Below, piece by piece: positions 17,011 to 26,211 of a DNA stretch of 64,000 bases. Location: the NCBI RefSeq assembly GCF_024753215.1, contig NZ_JANUGV010000004.1, positions 1-64,000 on the forward strand, written 5' to 3'. Position numbers and translations under genes: made by a program. Numbering within the stretch: position 1 is the first letter of the stretch; each line of letters begins with the position of its first letter. The notes under the pieces are model-generated. The model searched no databases. It was given only the letters and a program-made list of their open reading frames with translations, and was not told the origin of the DNA. This stretch comes from Massilia solisilvae (lineage in GTDB: Bacteria > Pseudomonadota > Gammaproteobacteria > Burkholderiales > Burkholderiaceae_D).

Positions 17011-18534
17011 TTACTTCGAGGGCGCACTGCGCTTGCCTTCGGATGCGCCCATGATCACGGCATCGGCGCGCGATGGTTCTGCGTGAACGTCGGTCGGCAG
17101 TGCCGCGCTGGTCGCGGTCGGCTTGACCAGACGCGGCGTCACGATGAACACCAGTTCCGTCTGGTCCTTCTGGAACTCGCTGGACCTGAACAGCATCCCC
17201 AGGATCGGCACGTCGCCGAGGCCCGGGAACTTCTTCAAGGTCTCGGTGACGTTGTTGCGAATGAGGCCGGCCACCGCAAAGCTCTGGCCGTCGTTCAGCT
17301 GTACCGTCGTGTCCACGCGCCGTGTGGTCAGCGATGGCAGGATGGCGGTGACATTGCCGACCGTGGTGAACGGCGAGCCGGTCTGCGACAGCTCGGACAC
17401 CTCGGACACCAGCTTGAGATTGACGCGGCTCCCATCGAGCACGGTCGGCGAGAATTTGAGGCCGACGCCGAACTCCTTTTCCTCGAGGGTGATGGTGGTG
17501 CCCAGGCCCTGCGGCGTCTGCGCCACCGGAATGAAGATCTTGCCACCCGAGAGGAAGCTGGCCGACTGGCCGCTGATTGCCATGATGTTCGGCTCCGCGA
17601 GCACGCGCACCAGGCCATCCTTCTTCTCGGCATCGATGCCGAGCAGGGTCGCCCCGCTCGATGCCGTGTTCATGGTGGCGTTGGCGGCCGCGCTGCCACC
17701 ACTGACCGAGGCGCCGGCCGCGCCCATCACGGTTCCGCCGGCGCTGTTGCGGTTGAATTTGCCGAACAAGGCGGGGTTGCCGCCGAAGATGCCCGAGATC
17801 ACGCGGGAGGTCAGTCCGTCGGCGGAGGTGAACATGCGCGCATAGTCGATGCCAAAGCGGTCGAGCAGCGTTTTGCTGACCTCCGCGATCTTCACCTCCA
17901 ACATGACCTGCTGCGGCGTGGTCACGCGCAGCAGGTTGACTACGCGCTTGCCGTCACCATAGGCCGCGGCCACGCGCATCGCCTCGTCCAGCTTGGCCAT
18001 GTCGTTGACGCGGCCGGTCAGCACCAGCGCGTTCTCGGCCGCTTTCACGCGGATCTCCTTCTCCTCGGGCATCACCTCGGCCAGCTTGGCCTGCAGGGTC
18101 GCTGGGTCGATCGAGACCACGATGTCCTGCAGGTAGCAGGCGCCGTTCGACTCCTGCAGGATCACGTTCATGGATCCGGCGCGGCGTCCGCGTACGAACA
18201 GGTCGGTTGGGCTGAGCAGCAGGACGTCGGTGTCGGCGATGCCGGATTTGCTGTCAGCCGGCGTGGCGGTTGCGGCGGAACCGGCGGCGCCTTCCGCCGC
18301 CGCAGCCTTGCCCACCACCGGACCGTCGACCACCACCCGCGTCACCGGCGCCTTGAGCGGGATCACCCGCGACTTGCCTAGCATGACGGTGACGGCCGGG
18401 CGTTCGATCACGCCCGCGCAGTGCCGCACCAGGCGGTCGCTCACGCCGGCCGGCTTGGCCACTTTGGCGGCGTTCGCGCCGCCGCACACGGTCACGCATG
18501 CCAGCCACACGGCGGTTCGGATGGTTCGGTTCAC
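17011..18534 (-). CDS. rcpA: Tad outer-membrane secretin RcpA/CpaC
   Basis: 507 residues with a signal peptide ending near GGANA. A pilus-assembly N-terminal domain comes first (about 40-150), then a BON-like domain (NALVLTGRVNDMAKLDEAMR), then the secretin domain with its conserved end (FAVAGLIRNNVTETLKKFP, GDVPILGMLFRS, LVFIVTPRLV). It forms the outer-membrane channel for Flp pili. The start is GTG 18534 with GGGAG 6 nt upstream. It lies just downstream of cpaB. Confidence 0.94.
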   Translation of the reverse strand: MNRTIRTAVWLACVTVCGGANAAKVAKPAGVSDRLVRHCAGVIERPAVTVMLGKSRVIPLKAPVTRVVVDGPVVGKAAAAEGAAGSAATATPADSKSGIADTDVLLLSPTDLFVRGRRAGSMNVILQESNGACYLQDIVVSIDPATLQAKLAEVMPEEKEIRVKAAENALVLTGRVNDMAKLDEAMRVAAAYGDGKRVVNLLRVTTPQQVMLEVKIAEVSKTLLDRFGIDYARMFTSADGLTSRVISGIFGGNPALFGKFNRNSAGGTVMGAAGASVSGGSAAANATMNTASSGATLLGIDAEKKDGLVRVLAEPNIMAISGQSASFLSGGKIFIPVAQTPQGLGTTITLEEKEFGVGLKFSPTVLDGSRVNLKLVSEVSELSQTGSPFTTVGNVTAILPSLTTRRVDTTVQLNDGQSFAVAGLIRNNVTETLKKFPGLGDVPILGMLFRSSEFQKDQTELVFIVTPRLVKPTATSAALPTDVHAEPSRADAVIMGASEGKRSAPSK

Positions 18535-18560
18535 GGTGTTCTCCCGTTGGGATGTTCTGG

Positions 18561-19382
18561 TCAGAAGCAGCTCAGGTAGCGGTGCCCGTCACGCAGCACC
18601 TCGACGCAGGTGCCAGCCGATGCCACGGTGCGCACCACCTTCGGTCGCGGCGTGGGCGCTGCCGGCGGGCGCGCCGGTTCGACGCCGAACAGTTCGTCCT
18701 TGGTGATGCCGCGCGTGTCGACCATCTGCTTGTCCACCTGGTTGCGCAGCACCAGGGACAGCGAGCCCACGCTGCGCGCCAGGTCGAGCTTCTCCGCGTC
18801 CTGCGGCGACAGTTCGAGCGTCACGGCGCTGACCACCTTCGGCTTGGTCGCGTCGCGCCCGGCTTCCTGCGCCACCGCCAGCACCAGCACCTGTTCGAGC
18901 ACGGTCTTGCTGACCTGGCGCGGCGGTTCGTTATGCCCGCGCTCCTGCTGCGTGTTGACCATCACGTCGACATAAGTGCCGGGCAGGGCGAAGCCCGCAA
19001 CGCCCACCACGTCGTTCACGCGCACTGTCATCGCGCGTTTGCCTTCCGCGATCACGGCCGACAGGCCGCCCTGCGTGCCGACCGGCGCAACCTTGCGCTC
19101 GATGACCGGTTCGCCCCGCGCCAGGCTCGTCTTGAGCGTGCGCTGCTGTACATCCTTGATTTGACCAAACGCGCCGGGCGGCACCGAGCCGGCCGGCCAG
19201 TCGGCCACCGTCACCATTTCGGGCGTGATGCGCGAGCCCAGTTCGATGTCGACGGCGGCAACCACGACCTTGTTGGCCGCGACGCCGGCGCGCTGCGCCA
19301 CCCAACCGGTCGCATAGGCCGCCGCGGCAAGGCCGGTGAGCAGGGCGAGGACGATGAGCATGAGTCCTTTGATGTTCTTCAT
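18561..19382 (-). CDS. cpaB: Tad pilus assembly protein CpaB/RcpC
   Basis: 273 residues: one N-terminal membrane helix, then SAF/beta-clip domain sequence (VVVAAVDIELGSRITPEMVT) and the RcpC/CpaB domain (VRVNDVVGVAGFALPGTYVDVMV). Members sit in the periplasm and work with the secretin. The C-terminus carries two cysteines (SAGTCVEVLR, YLSCF). It is 16 bp after the prepilin peptidase gene. Confidence 0.92.
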   Translation of the reverse strand: MKNIKGLMLIVLALLTGLAAAAYATGWVAQRAGVAANKVVVAAVDIELGSRITPEMVTVADWPAGSVPPGAFGQIKDVQQRTLKTSLARGEPVIERKVAPVGTQGGLSAVIAEGKRAMTVRVNDVVGVAGFALPGTYVDVMVNTQQERGHNEPPRQVSKTVLEQVLVLAVAQEAGRDATKPKVVSAVTLELSPQDAEKLDLARSVGSLSLVLRNQVDKQMVDTRGITKDELFGVEPARPPAAPTPRPKVVRTVASAGTCVEVLRDGHRYLSCF

Positions 19383-19398
19383 GACGATTCCTTTGCGA

Positions 19399-19989
19399 TC
19401 AGATGAAACCGAGCTGGCGCGCGACGACGTTGCCGATGGTGGCCACCGCGATGCTCACGCCGAACGCCAGCTTTCCTGCCGACTGGTGCGCGCCCAGCTG
19501 CATGGCCGGGCGCTGGCCGCCAACCGCCGACAGCGCCAGGTGGCACAGCAACTGGCGCGTGTTATCGAGCAGGCGCCCGAACATGCCGTGGCACGCGGCG
19601 AAGGCCACGGCAGCAACGCCGCCCACCACGAAACTGGTTAACAGCGCGAACAGTGTGTCGTGCCATCCGAGGAAACTGCCGGCCATCGCCATCAGCTTCA
19701 CGTCGCCGGCGCCCACTGCGCGCAGCATGTACATGGGGAACATCGCGATAAAGCCGGTCATGACTCCGCCGACGGGGAAACTCCAGCCGGCGCCCGGCAG
19801 CGGCGGCACCAGGATGGTCCACGCCATACCGAACGCCAGGCCGCTCGCGGTGAGCCAGTTCGGGATGCGAAAGCTGCGGTAATCGAATACGGCGGCGCCC
19901 AGCAGCAGCGCAATCAGTACGCCGGTACGCGGGTCCGTGACCAGCATGGCGAGCAGTTCGATCATTGCGCGTGCTTCGTCCAGTCTCAT
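19399..19989 (-). CDS. tadV: Prepilin peptidase TadV/CpaA (A24 aspartic protease)
   Basis: A 196-residue membrane protease with about six helices. The two catalytic aspartates of the A24 family are visible in FDYRSFRIPN and GAGDVKLMA. It would cleave the Flp and TadE-type prepilins encoded in this locus before the +1 residue of Gx4E(Y/F). The start at 19989 has GAGGACGAG in front; ATG 19965 is the alternative. The C-terminal 60 residues after the last recognisable helix are longer than in minimal TadV proteins. Confidence 0.9.
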   Translation of the reverse strand: MRLDEARAMIELLAMLVTDPRTGVLIALLLGAAVFDYRSFRIPNWLTASGLAFGMAWTILVPPLPGAGWSFPVGGVMTGFIAMFPMYMLRAVGAGDVKLMAMAGSFLGWHDTLFALLTSFVVGGVAAVAFAACHGMFGRLLDNTRQLLCHLALSAVGGQRPAMQLGAHQSAGKLAFGVSIAVATIGNVVARQLGFI

Positions 19990-19996
19990 CTCGTCC

Positions 19997-20155
19997 TCAC
20001 GTTTCCGTCCATGTCAGCCTGCGCAGCGCCAGAAAGGCGAGTCCGCCAAGCGCCACGATGATCGCGGCGAGCAGGACGAACTCCATGCGTGAACCGCCGT
20101 CGTCTTTCAACAGCCACCTCGCGGCGTTCGAGCAGGCGGACATCGAGCGTGTCAT
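19997..20155 (-). CDS. Short second Flp-like pilin at the head of the Tad locus
   Basis: A 52-residue frame from ATG 20155 (AAGGA 4 nt upstream) to TGA at 19997, just before the prepilin peptidase. It reads ...NAARWLLKDDGGSRM-EFVLLAAII..., i.e. a short leader with a Lys-Asp-Asp-Gly segment, the Gx4EF processing site (G20, E25, F26), and a membrane helix ending in ARG-rich LALRRL. That is the layout of Flp/Fap pilins and of the 16433 gene. There is almost no C-terminal domain, so it may be a minor or truncated pilin. It is short enough to be missed by standard gene callers. Confidence 0.7.
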   Translation of the reverse strand: MTRSMSACSNAARWLLKDDGGSRMEFVLLAAIIVALGGLAFLALRRLTWTET

Positions 20156-20473
20156 GCGGTCCTTCGTTCGGTGACATGCGTATCAGGCATGGAGCAAGTG
20201 TAGGCAGCGACGAACGCGCGGGCATGGGACATCGCGCTATTTTTGAGGGCGTAGTTTTGTACCGGGCGCGCGCGGGAAAGGCAGGACAGATGTCCCGGTC
20301 CACAATGGATGAGTCGCATTGCGACATCGGATTGCGAATTTTTTTATGCGTTCGATTCGCGCTTTGTACAAAACCCGCATGAACACGCTTAGGCTGTGGG
20401 TGCGGACACGCATCAGCCCGCCACCAGGTCCCGAACCCCCGGCGACCTGGCGCTCAACCTCAAGGAGCGAACC
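20156..20473. other. Non-coding region between the Tad locus and the PEP-CTERM gene
   Basis: About 320 bp that must hold the promoter for the Tad operon (leftward) and that of the PEP-CTERM gene (rightward). It contains an A/T-rich patch with a run of seven T after GCGAA near 20336, and AT-rich sequence around 20330-20390. I could not identify a convincing -35/-10 pair on either strand, and no coding frame is persuasive. Confidence 0.4.
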
Positions 20474-21058
20474 GTGAATACTGTACGAAATACCGTCATC
20501 GCAGGCCTGCTCGTCGCAGGCATTACCGCAACCTCCGCCAGCGCCGGCACGCTGACCTACCAGGGCGTTACGTTCACATCGAACTGGAGCGGGAACGTCC
20601 TGAGCCTGGAAATCGACGCCGCCAATCCCACCGGCGACTGGCTCACCGCGACCACGCTGGGCGCCCTGCAAATCAAGGATATCGGCACCTTCGATAGCGT
20701 CAGCCTGACCTCGGCACCGGGCGACGCGATCAACTGGACCCTGTCGTCGAACGAGCTGACGGCCAACGGCTGTGACGGCGGCGCGCATGTCGGGCAGAGC
20801 CTGTGTTACTCCGGCATGCACGTGGCCCTGACCGACAACATGATGTTCCAGTTCACCTTCACCGGCACCAACACCAACTTCACCTCGCCCCACCTGAAGG
20901 TCGAAATGTTCAATGGCGCCGGCGGCGACAAGGTTGGCAGCCTCCTGTCGCAGAACATCCCGGCGGCGCCTGTCCCGGAGCCGGACACGTACGCCTTGAT
21001 GTTCGGCGGCCTCGCTGCGCTGGCCGCGCTGGCGCGCCGCCGCAAGGATCGCGGCTGA
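20474..21058 (+). CDS. PEP-CTERM sorting-domain exported protein
   Basis: 194 residues. A signal peptide (VIAGLLVAGITATSASAG) leads a beta-rich domain of no recognised function. The C-terminal sorting signal is APVPEPDTYALMFGGLAALA followed by LARRRK: the Pro-Glu-Pro motif, a membrane helix and a basic tail. Such proteins are processed by an exosortase/EpsH system and end up outside the cell, often with exopolysaccharide. The GTG start at 20474 is supported by AAGGAG with a 6-nt gap. No exosortase gene is in the window. Confidence 0.9.
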   Translation: MNTVRNTVIAGLLVAGITATSASAGTLTYQGVTFTSNWSGNVLSLEIDAANPTGDWLTATTLGALQIKDIGTFDSVSLTSAPGDAINWTLSSNELTANGCDGGAHVGQSLCYSGMHVALTDNMMFQFTFTGTNTNFTSPHLKVEMFNGAGGDKVGSLLSQNIPAAPVPEPDTYALMFGGLAALAALARRRKDRG

Positions 21059-21100
21059 AGCCACCGGGATCGCGCGGGCCACGCGCCGCACGGTCCACAG

Positions 21101-21140
21101 ACGCCCGTGCCTGCAATCGCAGGGCGGGCGTTTTTTTTTT
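21101..21140 (+). terminator. Rho-independent terminator of the PEP-CTERM gene
   Basis: A GC-rich stem-loop (ACGCCCGTGCCTGC paired, with one bulge, to GCAGGGCGGGCGT) is followed directly by ten T residues, 42 bp after the stop codon. Confidence 0.9.
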
Positions 21141-21270
21141 CGGGTGCGACCAGTGCGCGGGTGGCGCGACCGCAGGCCGCGCAACAGAACTCATGGTTGG
21201 GCCCGCATGCTGTATGCTACAAAAAGTAGATGCATTTCGTTGTCCCCGAGTCAACCCATCAGGACGACAC

Positions 21271-24024
21271 ATGGATACGAGCTCCGCGCCACCTGGCTGT
21301 GACCTGGCATCACAAGCGCCGTCCACGTCGCAGAAGAAGTGCGCCATGGTGGTGCTGCTATGTTCTCTCGCGGGGAGTGTCGGCCTTGCGCCCTTCGTTC
21401 GTCTCCAGTGTCCGAGGGAACTCGCATTTGTCGGTATCTACGGCGCGGCGCTGGTCATCACCGACCTGCTGACCTCATTGTTCCTGGTCGGGCAGATGCC
21501 GGCGCGCCGCTCGCGCGGCGTGGCATTGCTGGCGTTCGGATACCTGTTCACGTCCATTGCGACGCTGTGCTACGTTGTCCTGTTCCCTGGCCAGTTCGCT
21601 GTGCTGGGCATCGACGCCCACAACGAACTCTCATCCTGGGTGTACTTGCTGGCGCACGGCGTATTCCCACTGTTCGTGGCCGGGTATGCGAGCAGCGGCA
21701 GGCAAGCGGCGCCCCGGTTTTTTGTGCGTACCGGGCTGGCCGGCGCGGCCTTGCTGGCCCTGGGGATGACGCTTGCGGTGGCGCTCCTGCTGCCACATCT
21801 CCCGCGCCTGCTGGATGGGGACCTGCACACCGCGGCCTACAAGACTGGCGTACGGCTGGACATGTTGATCGGCGCGGCCGCCCTGGCCAGCCTGATCCGG
21901 CGCCGGCGGTGGATGCTGCTCGACATATGGCTTGCGGTGGCCATGGTGGCGTGGCTGCTGGACGTGGGCTTGTCGGCCGGCCTTAACGGACAGCGCTTCG
22001 ATGTCGGCTTTTACGCCGGGCGGCTGTACGGCCTGGCGGCATCGCTCATGGTGCTTGGCGTACTGGCGGCTGAAAACATGTCCCTGCACGAGCGCCTGAA
22101 GCGCGCGTTTGCCGAGACGATCGAAGCGCGCGCAACCCAAAAATCGCATGAATTGCTCGCGTCGGTCCTGCAGCAGCTGCCGGAGGGCGTGGTGGTGATC
22201 GACCGCGACGATCACTGTGTGATGGCCAACGAACGCGCAGCCAGCCTGGCTGGCCTGGCGCAGGGGATCGGTCCGCTCGCAGCCGCAAGCGAGGCGGTGC
22301 GTTCGCTGGTCGGCGACAAGGCCGACCGGATAGCGGAAGGGGCCAGCTTCCGGGGCGAGCTGGTCGAGAGCGCCGCAGACGGCAACCGCCGGGTGCTGTC
22401 GGTCAGCGGCTTGCCGATGCGCGACCGGGCGGGAACGATCACCGGCGCCGTCGTCACGCTCGATGATGTCACCGACAGGACCAATGCGGAGGAACAGGTC
22501 CGGCATGACCTCGTCAAATCGCGGGCGCTGCTGGAGAACACTCCGCTCGCGGCGGTGGAATGGGGCGCCGACCTGGTGGTGCGACGCTGGAACCGGCGCG
22601 CGGAAGAACTGTTTGGCTGGAAGGCGGCCGAGGTGGTGGGCAGGCGAATGGATGAGATCCTGTTCGTGCACGCGGATGATGCGCAGTCGGTCACGTCGAT
22701 GTTGTCGCAGCTGCTTGCGTCCGGCCAGGTGTACCTGCGTTCCGAAAACCGCAATGTCACGCGCGATGGGCGGGTGCTGCACTGCGAATGGTACAACAGT
22801 GCGATTTACGGGGCAGGCGGCCAGCTGGACACCATGTTCTCGCTCGCGCTGGACGTGACGGCCACGCGCCACGCGATCGAGCAGCTGCGCGACGCGGACC
22901 AGCGCAAGGACGTTTTCATCGCAACGCTGGCGCACGAATTGCGCAATCCGCTGGCGCCTATCGCCAACGCGGCATCCTTGCTGCTGTCGAAGAAGGTCAC
23001 GCCCGACCGGATCGAGTGGATCGCCTCGATGATCAGCCGGCAAAGCGGGCGCATGGCGCGCTTGCTGGACGACCTGCTCGATGTCAGCCGCATCAGCCGC
23101 GGCAAGTTCCAGCTGCACAGGGAGAGCACAGACTTCGGCAACCTCGTGCGCGAAGCCCTGCAGATCAGCATGCCACTGATCGAAACCGCGCGTCACCACA
23201 TCCACGTCGACCTGCCGCAGGAAGCGGTGTGGGTGGACGTGGATCCGCTGCGCATGGCGCAGGTCGTGGTCAATCTGGTCAACAACTCAGCCAAATATAC
23301 GCACCCCGGCGGCAGGATCGAGGTGCGCTTGCGCCAGCATGGGGACGCGGCGACATTGACGGTGGCGGACAACGGCATCGGTATCGAACCGGAGATGCTG
23401 GCGCACGTGTTCGAGCCTTTTGTTCAGACGGTGCGCGCGCGCGACCTGTCGCAGGGCGGGCTGGGAATTGGCCTGGCATTGACGCGTGGACTGGTCGAGC
23501 TGCACGGCGGTACGATCGCCGCCTACAGCAAAGGCAAGGACTGCGGGGCGGAATTCACCGTGGTGCTGCCGACATGCGCAGGCGCTCCCGTGGCGCACAG
23601 CGCCGCCGACGGCGCTGGCGCGACGCTCGCGGGCACCAGCATCCTGATCGCGGATGACAACGAAGACGCGGCCGAATCGCTGGCGCAGCTATTGCGGCTG
23701 CGCGGCGCGCACGTCGAGGTGGCGCACGATGGCGAAGAAGCACTGGCGCGTTTTCGGCAGCACCCCGCAGACATCGCCATCCTGGATCTGGGTATGCCAA
23801 AGCTCGGCGGCCTCGACGTGGCGCGCGCATTGGCGCAGATGACGCCGCGCCCATATTTGCTGGCGGTGACGGGGCGCGGCCGCAACGAAGACCGGCGCGA
23901 TTCCGTGCACGCAGGCTTTGACGAACACATGACAAAGCCCGTGCCGCCGGGCCAGCTGATCAAGCTGCTCAGCCGAGTCGCCCCGGCACGGCAGCGCTCA
24001 CCGCATATCGAGGCGGGTCTTTGA
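21271..24024 (+). CDS. Hybrid sensor histidine kinase with MASE-type membrane sensor, two PAS and a receiver domain
   Basis: 917 residues. A membrane sensor region of about seven to eight helices (residues 20-260, MASE4-like) is followed by two PAS domains (about 285-400 and 405-525). Then come HisKA with phospho-acceptor H555 (LAHELRNPLAP), HATPase with intact N and G boxes (NLVNNSAKYTHP, VADNGIGI, GGLGIGLALT), and a C-terminal receiver with D839 (AILDLGMPKL) and a conserved lysine (MTKPVPP). ATG 21271 with AGGA upstream is the start; the frame is open far upstream but without sense. No partner regulator is adjacent; phosphate may pass to a histidine phosphotransfer protein elsewhere. Confidence 0.92.
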   Translation: MDTSSAPPGCDLASQAPSTSQKKCAMVVLLCSLAGSVGLAPFVRLQCPRELAFVGIYGAALVITDLLTSLFLVGQMPARRSRGVALLAFGYLFTSIATLCYVVLFPGQFAVLGIDAHNELSSWVYLLAHGVFPLFVAGYASSGRQAAPRFFVRTGLAGAALLALGMTLAVALLLPHLPRLLDGDLHTAAYKTGVRLDMLIGAAALASLIRRRRWMLLDIWLAVAMVAWLLDVGLSAGLNGQRFDVGFYAGRLYGLAASLMVLGVLAAENMSLHERLKRAFAETIEARATQKSHELLASVLQQLPEGVVVIDRDDHCVMANERAASLAGLAQGIGPLAAASEAVRSLVGDKADRIAEGASFRGELVESAADGNRRVLSVSGLPMRDRAGTITGAVVTLDDVTDRTNAEEQVRHDLVKSRALLENTPLAAVEWGADLVVRRWNRRAEELFGWKAAEVVGRRMDEILFVHADDAQSVTSMLSQLLASGQVYLRSENRNVTRDGRVLHCEWYNSAIYGAGGQLDTMFSLALDVTATRHAIEQLRDADQRKDVFIATLAHELRNPLAPIANAASLLLSKKVTPDRIEWIASMISRQSGRMARLLDDLLDVSRISRGKFQLHRESTDFGNLVREALQISMPLIETARHHIHVDLPQEAVWVDVDPLRMAQVVVNLVNNSAKYTHPGGRIEVRLRQHGDAATLTVADNGIGIEPEMLAHVFEPFVQTVRARDLSQGGLGIGLALTRGLVELHGGTIAAYSKGKDCGAEFTVVLPTCAGAPVAHSAADGAGATLAGTSILIADDNEDAAESLAQLLRLRGAHVEVAHDGEEALARFRQHPADIAILDLGMPKLGGLDVARALAQMTPRPYLLAVTGRGRNEDRRDSVHAGFDEHMTKPVPPGQLIKLLSRVAPARQRSPHIEAGL

Positions 24025-24082
24025 TGCGGCGGCGGTGAAAGCATGCGCGGTGCACGAACAGTCGCTCATTGCCAATGGCGGG

Positions 24083-24580
24083 TCAAAGCTTGAGCTGCCA
24101 ATATCCGACGTCGATCCAGCGATTGCGTTTGAAGCCCACCTCGCTGAAGTGCGCGGCCTTGGCGAACCCCACTGCTTCGTGCAGGGCGACACTGCGCTCG
24201 TTCGGCAGGGCGATCCCGCCGATGGCCAGATGGATGCCCTTTGCGCGCAACAGTTCGATCAGCGCGCGGTATAACGCGCCGCCCCAGCCCTGGCCCTGCG
24301 CGCCACCCTCCAGGTAAACCGACGTCTCGACCGAGTGCCGGTAGGCCGGCCGCACCCGCCATTTGGTCGCGTAGGCGTATCCACGCACTCGTCCATCGGC
24401 CTCGAGCACGAGCCATGGCAGCCCGGCGTTGTTGACATCATCGATGCGACGGGCCATGTCGTCCGCCGTCACCGGCACTTCCTCGAACGAGATCGTGGTC
24501 TGTTCAATGTAGGGGTTGTAGATGCCTGCCACGGCAGGGGCATCGGCGCGCGTGGCGGGACGGATGGTTGGTGAGGTCAT
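24083..24580 (-). CDS. PAT-like GNAT acetyltransferase, candidate ArsN
   Basis: 165 residues of the phosphinothricin/arsinothricin acetyltransferase type: IRPATRADAPAVAGIYNPYI start, TTISFEEVPV, the acetyl-CoA motif EGGAQGQGWGGALYRALIELL and the C-terminal GFAKAAHFSEVGFKRNRWIDVG, all typical of PAT. It is the last gene of the leftward ars operon, 13 bp after acr3. Homologues in this context (ArsN1) acetylate the antibiotic arsinothricin; others act on phosphinothricin or methionine sulfone. Assignment to arsinothricin rests on gene context, not on a residue I can point to. Confidence 0.75.
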   Translation of the reverse strand: MTSPTIRPATRADAPAVAGIYNPYIEQTTISFEEVPVTADDMARRIDDVNNAGLPWLVLEADGRVRGYAYATKWRVRPAYRHSVETSVYLEGGAQGQGWGGALYRALIELLRAKGIHLAIGGIALPNERSVALHEAVGFAKAAHFSEVGFKRNRWIDVGYWQLKL

Positions 24581-24593
24581 GAATGGTTCCTGG

Positions 24594-25670
24594 TTATGCA
24601 GCGCGGCCCGCGTCGTACCAGCCCTGGCTCGCGTTGACGACGCGTACCACCAGCAGCATCACCGGCACTTCGATCAGCACGCCGACCACGGTCGCGAGCG
24701 CCGCGCCGGATTCGAACCCGAACAGGCTGATCGCGGCGGCCACGGCCAGCTCGAAGAAGTTCGATGCGCCGATCAGGGCCGAAGGGCAGGCGACGCAATG
24801 CTTCTCGCCCGCCTTGCGGTTGAGCCAGTAGGCCAGCGCCGAGTTGAAGAAGACCTGGATCAGGATCGGCACCGCCAGCAGTGCGATGACCGTTGGCTGT
24901 TTCAGGATCGCGTCACCCTGGAAGGCAAACAACAGCACCAGCGTGAGCAGCAGGGCCGAAATCGACCATGGCGCGATGCGGCCGATCGCCGTATCGAACA
25001 CCGCCTGGCCCTTGGCCAGCAGCGCGCGGCGCAGCCACTGGGCGATGAGCACCGGGATCACGATGTACAGGATCACCGAGACGATCAGGGTCTCCCACGG
25101 CACGGTGATGCTGGACACACCGAGCAGCAGCGCGACGATCGGCGCAAAGGCAAACACCATGATCAGGTCGTTCAGGGCTACCTGGGACAACGTAAAGTAC
25201 GGGTCGCCGTTGGTAAGCCGGCTCCAGACGAACACCATCGCGGTGCACGGCGCTGCCGCCAGCAGGATCAGGCCGGCGATGTAGCTGTCAAGCTGGCCTG
25301 CGGGCAGCATCGGTGCGAACAGGTGCCGAATGAAGATCCAGCCCAGCAAGGCCATCGAAAACGGCTTGACGAGCCAGTTGACGAACAGCGTCACGCCGAT
25401 GCCCTTGACGTGCGCGCGGACCTGGTCCAGCGCGCCGAAGTCGATCTTGACCAGCATCGGGATGATCATCACCCAGATGAGTACACCGACAGGCAGGTTC
25501 ACCTTCGCGATCTCCATCGCCCCGACGGCCTTGAACAGGCCAGGGAAGGCCTGGCCGAGCAGGATGCCGGCGACGATGCACAGGCCGACCCAGGCTGTCA
25601 GGTAACGTTCAAAAAATCCCAGCGGGGCAGGGGCGGCCCGGGTGCTGCTCACTTCACATTGCACGGACAT
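24594..25670 (-). CDS. acr3: Arsenite efflux permease Acr3
   Basis: 358 residues with ten predicted membrane helices, in the BART superfamily. Acr3 exports arsenite using the proton gradient. The conserved cysteine of helix 4 is present in LLAAAPCTAMVFVWS, the residue essential in characterised Acr3 proteins, and the conserved glutamate region near the C-terminus is GVLIEVPVMLLVV. It is 24 bp after arsC and 13 bp before the acetyltransferase gene. Confidence 0.96.
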   Translation of the reverse strand: MSVQCEVSSTRAAPAPLGFFERYLTAWVGLCIVAGILLGQAFPGLFKAVGAMEIAKVNLPVGVLIWVMIIPMLVKIDFGALDQVRAHVKGIGVTLFVNWLVKPFSMALLGWIFIRHLFAPMLPAGQLDSYIAGLILLAAAPCTAMVFVWSRLTNGDPYFTLSQVALNDLIMVFAFAPIVALLLGVSSITVPWETLIVSVILYIVIPVLIAQWLRRALLAKGQAVFDTAIGRIAPWSISALLLTLVLLFAFQGDAILKQPTVIALLAVPILIQVFFNSALAYWLNRKAGEKHCVACPSALIGASNFFELAVAAAISLFGFESGAALATVVGVLIEVPVMLLVVRVVNASQGWYDAGRAA

Positions 25671-25694
25671 GCGTTGCTCTCTTCCTGGTTCGTT

Positions 25695-26201
25695 TTACAG
25701 CGGCAGATTGCCGATTTCCCTGATGGCGCGGCGCCGGGCGTCCGCATCCATCGACTCGATCGGCAGGGCCACGAAGGCCTCGATGCGGCGCCTGATCTGG
25801 GCAAACACCGTCGCGAATGCCGCGCGCTTTTCTTCATCCGAGCCGGTGACCGCGGCCGGGTCTTCATAGCCCCAGTGCGCGGTCGCGGGCTTGCCAGGCC
25901 AGAAGGGACAGGCTTCGCCGGCGGCGTTGTCGCAGACGGTGATGATGAAGTCCATGTGCGGCGCGGCGGGCAGCGCGAATTCGTCCCAGCTCTTGCTGCG
26001 CAGCCCGTCGGTGGGGTAGGCCGGGTCCAGTCCCTTGATCTGCTCGATGGCGAACGGGTTGATGGCGCCGGTGGGCTTGCTGCCGGCCGAGTAGCCAGTG
26101 AAGCGGCCCTGGCCGAGGATGGTGGCCAGGGCTTCGGATATGACGCTGCGCGCGGAATTGCCGGTGCAGAGGAAGAGGATGTTGTAGGTACTGGTGGTCA
26201 T
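25695..26201 (-). CDS. arsC: Arsenate reductase, thioredoxin/LMW-phosphatase type
   Basis: 168 residues of the low-molecular-weight tyrosine phosphatase fold. The P-loop is CTGNSARS with the nucleophilic Cys12 or so, and the second cysteine region is TVCDNAAGEACPFWPG with two cysteines of the redox relay. It reduces arsenate to arsenite for export by Acr3. Length is a little above the usual 130-140; the extra sequence is C-terminal. It is 10 bp after arsR. Confidence 0.95.
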   Translation of the reverse strand: MTTSTYNILFLCTGNSARSVISEALATILGQGRFTGYSAGSKPTGAINPFAIEQIKGLDPAYPTDGLRSKSWDEFALPAAPHMDFIITVCDNAAGEACPFWPGKPATAHWGYEDPAAVTGSDEEKRAAFATVFAQIRRRIEAFVALPIESMDADARRRAIREIGNLPL

Positions 26202-26211
26202 GAGGATCGGC

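Noticed and set aside
20156..20327. Extension of a 113-codon minus-strand frame upstream of the Tad locus
   Set aside because: It overlaps the small Flp-like pilin in another frame; the pilin frame has the processing site and helix, this one does not.
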